Positions 9,357-19,397 are shown, counted from the stretch's first letter. The stretch is DNA of 64,000 nt from JAMXLO01 sp963794185 (GCA_963794185.1 CAWCDM010000003.1:186001-250000); one strand, 5' to 3'. Made by a program: numbers and translations. Notes: generated by a model not told the origin, from the letters alone.

Positions 9357-9486
9357 GTTTCCCTCCCTGCGCTTGTTGGTTCTCTACGCAGTATCGCCAC
9401 GATAGCGAGCGCGCTTCAACTCCCCCTCCCATGGGCACAACCAATTTGCTCGGGGGGTGGAGCGCGGCGCCAACGTGCTCGTTGGA

Positions 9487-10608
9487 TCACTGAGGAGGTT
9501 CTATCCCCACCACCTGATACACGATGCCGGGTCGGGTCAGCCCCTTCAGTGGCAGTTCGCCAATCTCCTGAAGGCTCGCGGCCTGGTCGACGCCGGCCGC
9601 GACCCGTTGACTGATGAAGACCTGGCCATCGCGGGCCGCATCGCAAAGTCGCGACGCGAGGTTGGTGACCGTCCCCATCGCAGTATACTCGATGTGATCG
9701 TCGAAGCCGACGCGGCCCAAGGTCGCATATCCCTGGGCAATGCCGACCCCAAAGCCGATCTCATGGCCGCGCCGTCGCCACCCGGAGGCCAACGCCGTGA
9801 CTGCTTCGCGCATGTCAACCGCCAGGCGCACCGCACGAATAGCGGGGTCAGGGCAGGGAAACGGATCGTTGAAGAAAACCATCAGCCCATCGCCTACGAA
9901 GTGCATAAGCGTGCCTTCGTACCGGTGTATCAGCGGACCTACCGCGTTGTGATAGGCTTGTAACACGGCCATCACCTCTTCGGGTTCGGCGGTTTCGGAA
10001 AACGCCGTGAACCCTCGCAAGTCACAGAACAGAACGACGATCTCACGCCGATGGCTGGCAAGAATACTTTCGTCACCCGATGCGATGATCATCTTTGCAA
10101 GCTTGGGTGCCAGGAACCGACGCAAGCGTTCCATACGCTGGAGTTCGGTGACCTGCTCCGCCACCCGCTGCTCGAGGCCGGCGTTGAGCGACCTAAGCTC
10201 CTCGCGTTGCGCCTCGACGGTGTCGTGCAGCGCCTTGATCCGCAGCATGGAGCGCACGCGTGCGAGCAGCGCGGAATGGTCGACCGGCTTGGTCAGGTAG
10301 TCGTCGGCGCCAGCGTCAAGTCCGGACACGATGTCCTTCACGTCGGTCCTTGCGGTGATCAGGATGATCGGCATGAAGGGAATTGCAGCATCGCCTTTCA
10401 GCCGTCGTGTCACCGCAATGCCATCGAGCCCTGGCATCATGATATCGAGCAGGATCAGATCGGGCAGGTTCTGCTGCGCGCTGGCCAGCGCCTGCTGTCC
10501 ATCTGATGCTGTAATGATGGCGTATCCTTTGGCCGCCAGCCGCGCCTGCAAGATATCGACGTTCGCCGCGTTGTCGTCCGCGATCAGGATCAGCGGCGGC
10601 GATCTCAT
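9487..10608 (-). CDS. Response regulator with class III adenylate/guanylate cyclase output
   Basis: A 373-residue cytoplasmic protein: a receiver domain (Asp pair D11-D12, phospho-acceptor D55 in LLDIMMPG, TKP near residue 105), a short coiled coil (EAQREELRSLNAGLEQRV), then a class III cyclase domain from about residue 185. Metal-binding Asp residues are visible in FCDLRGF and FVGDGLMVFF, and the transition-state Asn/Arg in TNLASRL. The usual substrate-selecting Lys position reads MH, so ATP or GTP preference cannot be assigned. It starts five bases after the receiver-gene stop. It is the output of the upstream kinase and makes a cyclic nucleotide on phosphorylation (inference). Confidence 0.88.
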   Translation of the reverse strand: MRSPPLILIADDNAANVDILQARLAAKGYAIITASDGQQALASAQQNLPDLILLDIMMPGLDGIAVTRRLKGDAAIPFMPIILITARTDVKDIVSGLDAGADDYLTKPVDHSALLARVRSMLRIKALHDTVEAQREELRSLNAGLEQRVAEQVTELQRMERLRRFLAPKLAKMIIASGDESILASHRREIVVLFCDLRGFTAFSETAEPEEVMAVLQAYHNAVGPLIHRYEGTLMHFVGDGLMVFFNDPFPCPDPAIRAVRLAVDMREAVTALASGWRRRGHEIGFGVGIAQGYATLGRVGFDDHIEYTAMGTVTNLASRLCDAARDGQVFISQRVAAGVDQAASLQEIGELPLKGLTRPGIVYQVVGIEPPQ

Positions 10609-10613
10609 CGCAT

Positions 10614-10992
10614 TCAGCTCGCCGGGTTCGGAAGAAGCCGCCGAATAGCGGCAAGCAGGGCGCGCGGACTGAACGGCTTGGCCACATAGGCACTCTGCAC
10701 CGGCTGCCTTTGCCTTGGCTTCGTCACCACTCAGCGCATACGAGGTGACCACGATAATCGGAATGCTTCGGAGCTCGGGCTGTGCCTTGATTCGCTGCGT
10801 GGCTTCGTGGCCGTCGAGCACCGGCATCTGCACATCCATCAGGATGAGATCAGGACGGTTGAGCTCGGCCAGCCGCACGCCCGCTTCCCCGGTGGTTGCC
10901 TCGATCAGTTCGAATCCTGCATTGGTCAGCAGATCGCGCAGGATGCGCCGATTGTCTTCCTGGTCCTCGACGACGAGAATGCGCTGGCTCAT
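10614..10992 (-). CDS. Single-domain response regulator (one frameshift)
   Basis: A CheY-like receiver of about 125 residues with no output domain: acidic pocket E9-D10, phospho-acceptor D53 in LILMDVQMPVLDG, the conserved Thr-Ser in VVTSYAL, and AKPF with the conserved Lys. An extra C near 10690 breaks the last 30 codons; without it the frame reads CYVAKPFSPRALLAAI and stops at 10614. The start overlaps the kinase stop as ATGA. It is likely an intermediate in a phosphorelay or a competitor for the kinase. Confidence 0.85.
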
Positions 10993-12629
10993 GTAGCGAT
11001 ACTCCGCGCGGGGGCGTGCACAGGCAGCGTGAACCGGAACGTCGATCCCTTTCCCGGTTCGGACTCGACCCAGATGCGTCCGCCATGCAGCTCCACAATT
11101 CTTTTCGAGATGGCAAGGCCGAGACCGGTGCCACCCTTGGTGCGGGTGCTGGAACTGTCGAGCTGCCGGAACTCCTCGAACACAACCTGGCTGATCCTCA
11201 GGCGCAATTCCAGGGCCGGTATCGAAAACGGCAATCTGAAAAGCGCCGTCCGATAGAGGCGGCATCAATGGCGATTCCACCGGATTCGGTGAACTTGATC
11301 GCGTTTCCGACCAGGTTCAGCAGCACCTGCGTGATCCGCCGCTCGTCGCCTTCGCCCATCGGCAGGTCATCCGCAATGGTGGTGGTGAAGGTCAGCTTCT
11401 TCTCCGCGACCAGCGCTTCGGTCGCTGCGATCACAGTCTGGACCACTTCTTTCATGGAGTATTCGCCAACGGACAGGTCCAGTTGGCCTGCTTCAATCTT
11501 AGAAAGATCAAGCACGTCGTTGATCAGGCCCAGCAGGTGACGACCGTTGCTCTGAACCCGCTCCAGCACTTCGCGGATCTTCTCCGGCACTTCCCCATAA
11601 ATGTCGTCCAGCACGAGTTCGGTGTAACCCAGGATGGCGTTCAGCGGTGTGCGCAGCTCGTGGCTGGTATTGGCAAGGAACTCGGACTTGTGCCGGCTGG
11701 CGCGTCTCAAGCTGCTCGTACAGGTGACCAAGCTCTTCGCAGGTCCGGTTGACGTCGGCCGCCAATGCGCCGAGTTCATCACGATTGGTGACACGCACGC
11801 GCTGCGAGAAATCACCCTCTGCAATGCGTCGCAGCCGCGTCGCGATCTCGGTGACCGGCCCGATGAGGGACCAGGAAATCACATAGCCCAACACAAGCGC
11901 GAGGATGACACTGCCGCAAACGAAGGCGACAACCACCGTCTGCGACGCGGCGTAGGATTGCCGGCCGACCGTGATGCTGGTGAGCACCTCGGCTTCGGCG
12001 CGATTGACCAGTTGATTGGTCAGGCGTTCGAGGCGATCGGCGAGCGGCCCCGCCTGCCGCAACTGAATCTGACGCGCTTCGGCGATCCGACCGGCGCGGT
12101 ATAGCTCGGCGACCTGGGTGACGATCGCGACAAACCGGTCGTAGGTCTGCCTCACCTGGCCGGAGAGCGCCACATCTTCAGCCGTGACGAATTGCAGCCG
12201 TTCGAGATCGTAGTCGAACTGGTTCAGCTTGCGGAGCGCGACAGCGAGTGCTCTGTCATCGGACAACAGCATGGCCGACGACACCTCGTACAACTGCGTC
12301 GTCGTGTCCTGCTGTACCTGGCGGTAAACGGCGATCTTGCGTTGCAGTCCGATCAAGTCGTTGGTGCGCCGGTGCGCACCGCCGAGGACACTCAGACCAA
12401 CGGCTCCCAGTGCCACGAGCAGCGCGACCATCGCCAGGAACGCCACCAGAAGCTTAGTTTCCACTCGCGCGGGAATGCGCGCCACAAATGCGACAATTGC
12501 CTCGCGCAGGCCAACCAGAGTGCGGGCGGCGCGGCGGAGCGGTCGGAGGTGCAGACGGGAAGCGACGACCTGCCTTTGCAGGGGCGCCTTGCGCGCTCCC
12601 AGGAGGTTCGACCGAAGGTTCTGGTCCAA
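10989..12629 (-). CDS. HAMP-domain sensor histidine kinase (three frameshifts)
   Basis: Membrane histidine kinase: transmembrane segment at about residues 58-82, a periplasmic sensor of about 145 residues, a second segment at about 231-254, HAMP, HisKA with the phospho-His in SHELRTPLNAILGY, and HATPase_c with DTGPGIAPED and GGTGLGLAISKRIV. Three single extra bases break the frame, near 11699, 11252 and 11190; each correction restores conserved sequence, so error is likely. The start is probably a TTG at 12629; no ATG occurs before the first membrane segment. It lies five bases after the SCO1 gene and is coupled by ATGA to the receiver. The periplasmic part resembles four-helix-type sensors; its ligand is unknown. 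Confidence 0.82.
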
Positions 12630-12634
12630 GTCGT

Positions 12635-13216
12635 TTATGATTTCCCCGTCAGGCTGAGGAGGTCACGGCGCAACTCGTCGGGATCGAAGCGGACGCCAAG
12701 ATATTGCACACGCATCATACCACGCGGATCGACCACGGAGATCAGGTTGGTGTGGTCCACGTCGCCCGAGGGCACCCGCGCGGCAAATACGCCGTAGCGA
12801 CGCTCGATGGCCTAAATCGTATTCGGTGGACCGGTGAGGAATTTCCATCCGGTCACGTTGGCGCCGAACGTCTCGGCGTAGCGCCTCAGCACGTCGAGGC
12901 TGTCGTGCTCCGGATCGACGGTGATCGACAGAAAGACGACCCTGGATCCGAAGTCGCTGCCGAGCCGATCCTGAACGGTCGCCATCTTCGCCGTCAGAAT
13001 CGGACAGGTGGACGAACACGAGGCGAAGATAAAGGCGAGGGCTACAGCCTTGCCGCGGAACTGCGCAAGCGTCACCTGGGTTCCATCCTGAGCGCGCAGC
13101 ACAAAATCCGGTGCCTGGCCGATGACCGGCAGTCCGGAATTGTCCGGGGCAATATCAGGTAGCGCGGGCGTCGAACCCGCCAGAGCCGCTACCAACAGGA
13201 TGGCGGCCGCGCGCAT
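12635..13216 (-). pseudogene. SCO1/SenC-family thioredoxin-fold protein with an in-frame TAG
   Basis: Periplasmic SCO1-like copper or redox protein: signal peptide (residues 1-20), then the metal-binding CxxxC in ASCSSTCP (Cys67, Cys71). Codon 135 is TAG (12812-12814), but the same frame continues with AIERRYGVFA and VDHTNLISVVDPRG, which holds the third copper ligand His155, to a TAA at 12635. A product ending at the TAG would lack that His. Full length would be 193 residues, normal for the family. It lies three bases after a binding-protein gene and five before the kinase. A nonsense mutation, sequence error or suppressed codon are all possible. Confidence 0.8.
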
Positions 13217-13219
13217 GGC

Positions 13220-14242
13220 TCAGGTCTTCAGCTCACGCTTGATCTCGTTGAGAAAGCGCCAGTTCGTATGCTCGGCGATGATCCGGTCTGGGGTGGACTT
13301 GATGAACCCGGCCTCGTTCAGCCGCAGTGCGAAAAAGCGCACCGAATCCTCGGGATCGAAGTCCCGCCAAGCGCCATAGGGCAACTCTTGCAGCGTGCGC
13401 AAGGCATAGCCGTAATTATCAGTGAATCCCTGATCGACGATCAGCCGTGCAATCCGTTCCGGTTCTCTGGCGCACAGGTCGGTCGCTTTCAGCAGGGCGC
13501 GTACGATGCGTTTGGTCGCAATCGGGTATTTTTGGACGAATTCGGTCCTGCCGACGAGCATGCAGCAAAAGTACTGCGACCACGGACGATCGGTGACGCT
13601 GTTGACGAGCGAGTGCCCGATCTTACGATCGCGAAGCTCCAGGGACTGTGGCGGGCCGGTCAGGAAGGCGTCGATCTTCCGATCGACAAACAAGACCATC
13701 GGATCGGTCTCGGAATTGTCCACCCAATGGATATCCTTGTGTGGATCAAGGCCAACGAACTTGGCCATGAGGCTTACCAGATACCTGGACGACACATAGC
13801 CGCGGGACCAGCCGACTGTCTTGCCCTTCAGTCCGGCAATGCTGCGCACGTGGTCATGCGCGATGAGCTCCTAGCAACCGGGATGTACCCCGGCAACCAA
13901 CGTCAGAGGAGCGCCGTTGTCCAGGTCCGCGATTTCATCCGCCGCGACAGCCTGGCTCCAGTCAATTTGGTTATGCGCCACCTCCATCACCGGGTTCGTG
14001 TCCCTGGTTCGGTAACGGATGTCAGTGAACCCCTCGGCCCGAAGCAGCCCCTCGGCCACGTATTGCGGCGCGGGACAGGTGCCAGCAGTCTTTTCCAGGG
14101 TGACCGTGGTGATTTCCGGTGGCGGGTCCGCGGCGAATGATCTGGCCCCACCACCGAACCGGGCAATGCCCAGCCCGCCCAGGCCAGCGGTCCCCGCGAC
14201 ACCAAGTTGGCTCAGGAAACGGTGCCGGCTGTGTTCGACCAT
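13220..14242 (-). pseudogene. Tat-type NMT1/THI5-like substrate-binding protein, copy 1 (in-frame TAG)
   Basis: First of three tandem paralogues of a periplasmic binding protein like those of nitrate/taurine-type ABC systems, about 340 residues. Export signal: SRHRFLSQLGVAG. The ligand-domain block AEGLLRAEGFTDIRYRT is present, and the frame continues to ELKT. Codon 124 is TAG (13871-13873) where copies 2 and 3 read TAC (GCYELIAHDH), so one base change has cut it. The start at 14242 has AGAGG before the ATG, matching copy 2. No permease or ATPase of this class is nearby; the genes downstream are SCO1 and a two-component system. Confidence 0.82.
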
Positions 14243-14616
14243 TGCAACCTCTAATGATGCGGTTACACCTTCAGCTCTCGCTTGAGTTCGTTGAGAAAGC
14301 CCCAGTTCGTATGCTCGGCGATGATCCGGTCTGGGGTGGACTTGATGAACCCGGCCTCGTTCAGTCGCAGTTCGAAGAAGCGCACCGAATCCTCGGGATC
14401 GAAATCCCGCCAGACGCCGTAGGGCAACTCTTGCAGCGTCTGCAATGCATAATCGTAGCGGTCGGTGAACCCGCGCTCGACCAACAGTCGGGCTACTCGC
14501 TCTGGTTCACTGGCGCACAGATCAGTCGCCTTCAAGAGAGCTCGGAGAATACGCTTGGTCGCTATCGGATATCTTTGCACGAACTCGGTCCTGCCCGCCA
14601 CTGTGCAGCAGCAATA

Positions 14617-16156
14617 TGTCGAGAGCAAATTGAGTTGGCCGGTCTAGGTGACACATCATGTGGCCGCTCGTTCACGTTTTGTCCTGCGGGGGAGCGGTGT
14701 CTCCGTCGGGCATTTCCTGGTGGGACTGTCAGGACCATTTCCCGGAGCCGACCTGCCGCGCGAGCGCGCGACGCGCGGAGGGGCTGTCAGGGATGGCCTC
14801 GCCGAAGGCGAGGTCACCGCGCCGCGGCGCGAAGCGTCCTTGACAGCCCCGAGCACGGCGCGAGGCTGACGACGGGACGGGCCGATATCCTTTTTTTCGC
14901 GGTCCCCGACACGAGGTTCGCCGATTGGAACGCCATTGCTGTCGTAGCGTCCGAGGCAACGGCGTCCATGGAAAACAGCGAGGCCCCCATCGGGATATTG
15001 ATGCACCTTCACCGTCGCCTTGACGAAGTGCGGACGCAGCGGGCTCTCCGGGATCTGGAGCTTGCAATTCAGGAACGATACGCAGTTGTCGTTGCCGACG
15101 ATGCGTTCTTCCTGGACGCACAGCACCTCTGCCAGATCCAATCCGGGCACCGCGACGAAGGCGCTGCCTTCCTGCTCCGCCGTGATCGCGAAGCGCGCGT
15201 TGTGCGCCGGTATATAAGTGTCGCGCAGCCAGGCGTTGGCTTCGGACATCGTCGCGATGCCCGCCAATGCCAGTTCCTTCGGCACGCGATCCTGCAAGGT
15301 CTGGAACAAACGCTCGGACCGTCCGCGCGCCTGGGGCGAATACGCCGCGATATGCTCGACGCCCAGATGCGCCAGCGCGCGCCCGACCTGGGTGGGCTGG
15401 CCGCGATCCACCTTGCCGCCGACTTCGGCTGTGTAAAAGTAATGACTTCCGCGATCGGTATAGAGGCTCCGCGGCAAACCGTGCCGCCCGAATACGTCCA
15501 GCAGCGCCCGGAATGTTAAATCCGTGCCTTCTTCCTCGACCAGGAACGCCGAATAAATCCCGCTTGTCGCATCGTCCATTGTCACCACCAGATCGAGCGC
15601 CGGCCCCTCGGCCAGCCACGCGTGCCGTGAAGCGTCCTGGTGCAACATCATGCCGGGCAGGGGACGACGAGGCCGCTTCCGACGGTGCGCCCCGCGACGC
15701 TCCGCCTTCGGCAGCAAATTCCGGCTTTGCAGGAACGCCTTCGTCCAGCTGTAACTCCAGGCGAACCGGTGGTCCCGAACCAGATGCTCGTGGAAATGCC
15801 GCGCGGTGAAGCCCTGATAGCGCGTCCGATACAGCCGCTCGACCTCCTCGCACCGGTCCACCGGCACCCGCTTGCCCGACGCCTTGCCAATCCGGCGGTC
15901 CAGCAGTCCGCCCTCGCCTTCTTCTTCGTAGCGCCGGCACCAGCGGCGGAAGGTTCGTTCGCCGACACCCAGCAACTCGGCCGCCTCCACTTGGTTCAGT
16001 TCCGCCAATCCCAGCGGCCAAATACGTCCATGAACTTCAGCATACGAACACCCTGTCGGGCTTCCGTCAGGCGCATCCTCCCAACCTCCTGGCTGGAAAG
16101 CCGTTACCGGACAGATCGTGTGCTACCTAAACCGGACATATCATGTGCTACTGACA
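14617..16156 (-). mobile_element. Insertion sequence with rve-type transposase, inside binding-protein copy 2
   Basis: A 1540-base element. The ends are imperfect inverted repeats of roughly 50 bases: the left starts TGTCGAGAGCAAAT and the right, read inward, TGTCAGTAGCACAT; both contain CCGGTYTAGGT further in. TGT ends and a DDE (rve) transposase resemble the IS481 and ISNCY groups. The host-gene sequence GTGCAGCAGCAATA occurs on both sides (14603-14616 and 16159-16172), consistent with a long target-site duplication. That the duplication is still exact suggests a recent insertion. Confidence 0.85.
14656..16008 (-). CDS. ISNCY-like DDE transposase
   Basis: A 450-residue transposase. The N-terminus is a helix-turn-helix (NQVEAAELLGVGERTFRRWC), followed by an integrase-core DDE domain: first Asp in VVTMDDATSG, second in LYTDRGSHY, Glu in ARGRSERLFQ. 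The region ILCVQEER-like / VGNDNCVSF and VHQYPDGGLAVFHGRR after the core is typical of transposases usually labelled ISNCY. The C-terminal 70 residues are low-complexity and Arg/Pro-rich. The frame is uninterrupted, so the element may still be active. Confidence 0.88.
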   Translation of the reverse strand: MAELNQVEAAELLGVGERTFRRWCRRYEEEGEGGLLDRRIGKASGKRVPVDRCEEVERLYRTRYQGFTARHFHEHLVRDHRFAWSYSWTKAFLQSRNLLPKAERRGAHRRKRPRRPLPGMMLHQDASRHAWLAEGPALDLVVTMDDATSGIYSAFLVEEEGTDLTFRALLDVFGRHGLPRSLYTDRGSHYFYTAEVGGKVDRGQPTQVGRALAHLGVEHIAAYSPQARGRSERLFQTLQDRVPKELALAGIATMSEANAWLRDTYIPAHNARFAITAEQEGSAFVAVPGLDLAEVLCVQEERIVGNDNCVSFLNCKLQIPESPLRPHFVKATVKVHQYPDGGLAVFHGRRCLGRYDSNGVPIGEPRVGDREKKDIGPSRRQPRAVLGAVKDASRRGAVTSPSARPSLTAPPRVARSRGRSAPGNGPDSPTRKCPTETPLPRRTKRERAAT

Positions 16157-16861
16157 CCGTGCAGCAGCAATACTGCGACCATGGACGATCAGTGGCGCTG
16201 TTGACGAGCGTATGCCCGATCCTGCGATCGCGAAGCTGCAGGGACTGTGGCGGGCCGGTCAGGAAGGCGTCGATCTTCCGATCGACAAACAAAGCCATAG
16301 GATCGGCCTTCGCATCATCCACCCAATGGATGTCCTTGTCAGGATCAAGGCCGACGAATTTTGCCATCAGGGCTACAAGGTGCCGGGACGATACAAAACT
16401 GGGCGACCAGCCGACTGTCGTGCCCTTCAGCCCAGTAATGCTGCGAACGTGGTCATGTGCGATGAGCTCGTAGCAACCGAGATGCACACCAGCAACCAAT
16501 GTCATGGGAGCGCCGTTGTCCGGGTTCGTAATGAAGTCGGGCGCAACCACAAGGTCCCAATCTACCTGATTGTGGGCCAACTCCAGCACCGGGTTCGTAT
16601 CCCTGGTTCGATAACGGATATCGGTAAACCCCTCGGCCCGAAGCAGGCCCTCGGCAACGAATTCCGGTGCAATGCAGGTGGAGGGCGTCTCTTCCAGCGT
16701 GATTGTTGTGACTTCCGGTGGCGGCGCCGCGGCGAACGATCTGACGCCACCGCCGAGCCCGACAGTACCAAGACCGCCCATAGCGGCTACGCCTGCTACA
16801 CTGATTTGGTTCAGGAAACAGCGCCGGCTGTGCTCAACCATTGCAACCTCCATTGATGCGG

Positions 16862-17887
16862 TTACACCTTCAGCTCACGCTTGACCTCGTTGAGAAAACG
16901 CCAGTTGGTGTGGCAAGCAATGATTTGCTGTGGATCGGACTTGATGAGCCCCGCCTCGTTCATTCGCAGCGCGAAAAAGCGCATTGTGTCCTCGGGATCG
17001 TGATCCCGCCAGGCGCCGTAGGGCAGCTCCTGCAGGGTCTCCAGGGCATAGTCGTAGCGAGGCGTGAACCCCTGATCGACCATCAGGCGGGCCGCGCGCG
17101 CGGGTTCATTGGCGCACATGTCAGTGGCCTTCAGGAAAGCCCGAACAATGCGCTTGGTCGCTACCGGGTATTTCTGGACGAACTCGGTCCTGCTGAACAG
17201 CGTGCAGCAGAGATACTGCGACCACGGACGATCGGTGGCACTATTGACCAGCGAATGCCCGATCCCGCGGGCGCGCAGCTCCTGGGTCTGAGGTGGGACG
17301 GCCAGGAAGGCATCGATCTACCTATCGATGAACAAAACCATCGGATCGGCCTGTCGATCGTCCACCCAGTGGATATCCTTGCCAGGATCGAGGCCGACAA
17401 GTCTTGTCATCAGGGCCACAAGGTCCTTGGACGTGCTATAGCTGGGCGACCAGCCGACTGTTCTGCCCTTCAGACCGGCAATGCTGCGAACGTGGTCATG
17501 TGCGATGAGCTCGTAGCAACCAACATGCGTTCCGGCAACGGCTGTCAGGGCTGCACCGATATCAACAGCGGCTATGATTTCTGGCGCGAAGTCCATGTCC
17601 CAGTCCAATTGGTTATGCGCCACCGCCAACGCCGGGGCTTCATCAACGGCCTGGTAACGGATGTCGGTAAAACCCTCGGCCCGAAGCAGCTCTCCGGCCA
17701 CATACTGCGGCGCAAGGCAGGTGGTCGACGCCTTCTCGAGAGTGATTGTTGTGATTTCCGGCGGCGGCTCTGCAACAAGCGAGCTCACTCCGCTGCCGAA
17801 CCGGGCGCCAGCAAGTCCACCCACGCCGACAAAGCCTGATACACCAAGTTGGCTCAGGAAACGGCGCCGGCTTTGCTCTATCGGCAT
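16862..17887 (-). pseudogene. Tat-type NMT1/THI5-like substrate-binding protein, copy 3 (in-frame TAG)
   Basis: Third paralogue, about 341 residues. It has the clearest Tat motif (SRRRFLSQLGVSG), then LLRAEGFTDIRY and VGCYELIAHDHVRSI. Codon 190 is TAG (17318-17320) where the other two copies read AAG (FVDRKIDAFL); reading continues in the same frame (IDAFLAVPPQ) to ELKV. I chose the ATG at 17887, aligned with the starts of the other copies and preceded by GGGGGG, over an ATG four codons earlier. It is the promoter-proximal gene of the run that ends with the cyclase. Confidence 0.82.
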
Positions 17888-17902
17888 TGCGCCCCCCACA
17901 CG

Positions 17903-18079
17903 TCAGATCGCCACCGCAGTCAGTCCATTCGGCTCGCGCTCAATCTCCTGGAGGAAGCGCCGTCCTTTGCGCTCAAAGGCAAGCTTATGGGACGCGGTTC
18001 GGATTTTCAACAATATCCGTCCCACTCTGTCGTGCGGCGCGAGACCCATTGCAGCTGCGGGAAAGTCTGCCCAAGGCAT
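17903..18079 (-). CDS. Hypothetical 58-residue ORF, possibly a binding-protein remnant
   Basis: A small open frame (MPWADFPAAAMGLAPHDRVG... ending TAVAI) upstream of copy 3. Its tail RRFLQEIEREP resembles the WRFLNEIKREL tail of the three binding-protein copies, so it may be the end of a fourth, mostly deleted copy. No clear ribosome binding site is seen. The rest of the 17888-18238 gap shows no other gene that I can support. Confidence 0.3.
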   Translation of the reverse strand: MPWADFPAAAMGLAPHDRVGRILLKIRTASHKLAFERKGRRFLQEIEREPNGLTAVAI

Positions 18080-18238
18080 GTTCGCTTTCGAGGAGCAAGG
18101 CCGATCAAGTGAGCTACAGCTATGGGCGCGGAGCCGCCGGAGCTCGGCTGTGCTGAACGTCCGGAATCCTGGATCGCCTGGCCGGCCGACCTATGGCGGA
18201 CTTGGGTCGAGAGCAATCAACGGACGGGGCCGCTGGTA

Positions 18239-19208
18239 TCAGACGACCTGATTGCGCAACGTCGCCTCGCCGCGCCACAGGCGATCGAGGTTCTCGACCA
18301 GAATCTCGTTGACGTTCGCCTCGTATTTGCGCGTCTCGCCACCGGTGTGCGGGGTGATGAACACGTTCGGCATGGACCAGAACGGAGAAGCCTCCTCGGG
18401 AGGCTCCGGGTCGGTGCAATCGAGCGCGGCGCCGGCGATGCGGCCCGCCTGCAGCGCCTCGATCAGCGCGGCCTCCACGACGCACGGACCTCGCCCGACA
18501 TTGACCAGGTACGCCGAAGGCCGCATCAGCCCCAACGCCCGGGCGTCCATCACGCCTTTGGTCTCCGGCACCAGCGGACACGTCAGTACCGACGAAGTCG
18601 GCCCGCGGCAGGAACCCCGGCAGCTCGGCCAGCGTGTGAACGGAATCCGCCGCACCGCGTCCGGCGGCGGGATCGCGGCGGAAGCCGACCACGTTCATCT
18701 CGAACGCCTTGGCGAGCTGCGCCAGCCGACCGCCGATGCGCCCGAGCCCGATGATCAGCACCGTCTTGCCGGTCAGCTCGTCCTCGCGCTGCGTCAGATC
18801 GCCGATCATGCCGCGCCAGACACGGTGCGCCTGGTTGTCGCGCGCCTCCGGCAGCCGCCGCGCCAACGCCAGGATAAGCGCAATCGCATGCTCCGACACC
18901 GCGCGCGCATTCACCCCGGCCGCGCTCGCCAGGCGCACCCCGCGTGCGGCAAGCTGCGTCTTGTCGAACTGGTCGGTGCCCGAACCGATCGACTGGATGA
19001 ACCGCAGCCTTGTCGCCAACGGAATCAGCCCGTTGTGCCACATGCCGGAAACGACGATCACATCGGCCTCGGGCGCACGGCGCTCGAACGCCTCGCGCTC
19101 GCGCACCTCGAAGCTGGCAATTGCGGTGTTCAGCGCATCGAAGCAGGCCTTCATCTGATACGCGGCATGCGCGAAGCAGACGACGAGCTGGTCCTTGGGC
19201 GGGATCAT
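18239..19208 (-). CDS. D-isomer-specific 2-hydroxyacid dehydrogenase (one frameshift)
   Basis: NAD(P)-dependent 2-hydroxyacid dehydrogenase, about 322 residues, reducing 2-oxoacids or oxidising D-2-hydroxyacids. The nucleotide-binding motif GLGRIGGRLA is at residues 154-163, then VNVGRG, and the catalytic His in FITPHTGGET. One extra G near 18590 breaks the frame; without it DFVVLTCPLVPETKGV is restored. It lies 13 bases after rpmJ but is unrelated in function. Substrate specificity is not readable. Confidence 0.88.
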
Positions 19209-19221
19209 GGGTGCGCGGCGG

Positions 19222-19347
19222 TCAGCCCTGGCGGGCCTTCATCCTCGGGTTCTTCTTGTTGATCACGTAGACGCGCCCGCGCCGGCGCACCACGCGGCAG
19301 TTCTTGTCGCGGGCCTTTGCGGCCTTCAGGCTGTTGCGGACTCTCAT
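19222..19347 (-). CDS. rpmJ: 50S ribosomal protein L36
   Basis: A 41-residue protein starting MRVRNSLKAAKARDKN and ending KNPRMKARQG, with the RRRGRVYVIN core of bacterial L36. It has one Cys and no His cluster, so it is the zinc-free form, as in many alphaproteobacteria. It binds 23S rRNA late in large-subunit assembly. The gene is too short for usual length cut-offs; homology over its whole length sets the start at 19347. Confidence 0.92.
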   Translation of the reverse strand: MRVRNSLKAAKARDKNCRVVRRRGRVYVINKKNPRMKARQG

Positions 19348-19397
19348 GGCGGCGCCTCGTGAAGAGCGGCGCTGGATAGGGGCCGCGGGCGCGCCTG

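Larger units (their letters stand above)
14263..16841 (-). pseudogene. Tat-type NMT1/THI5-like substrate-binding protein, copy 2 (split by IS)
   Basis: Second paralogue, cut in two by the insertion sequence. The N-terminal part (16841 down to 16157) runs from MVEHSRRCFLNQISVAG to DRPWSQYCCCTV; the C-terminal part (14616 down to 14263) resumes at QYCCCTVAGRTEFVQRYP and ends in ELKV. The start at 16841 has GGAGG six bases upstream; the ATG at 16853 is upstream of that site. Apart from the insertion both parts are intact and closely similar to copies 1 and 3. Without the element it would be about 340 residues. Confidence 0.85.

Noticed and set aside
12812..12814. TAG in SCO1 read as pyrrolysine or a programmed recoding site
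   Set aside because: No pyl genes are seen, and other TAGs in the window replace different residues, so a single recoded amino acid is unlikely.
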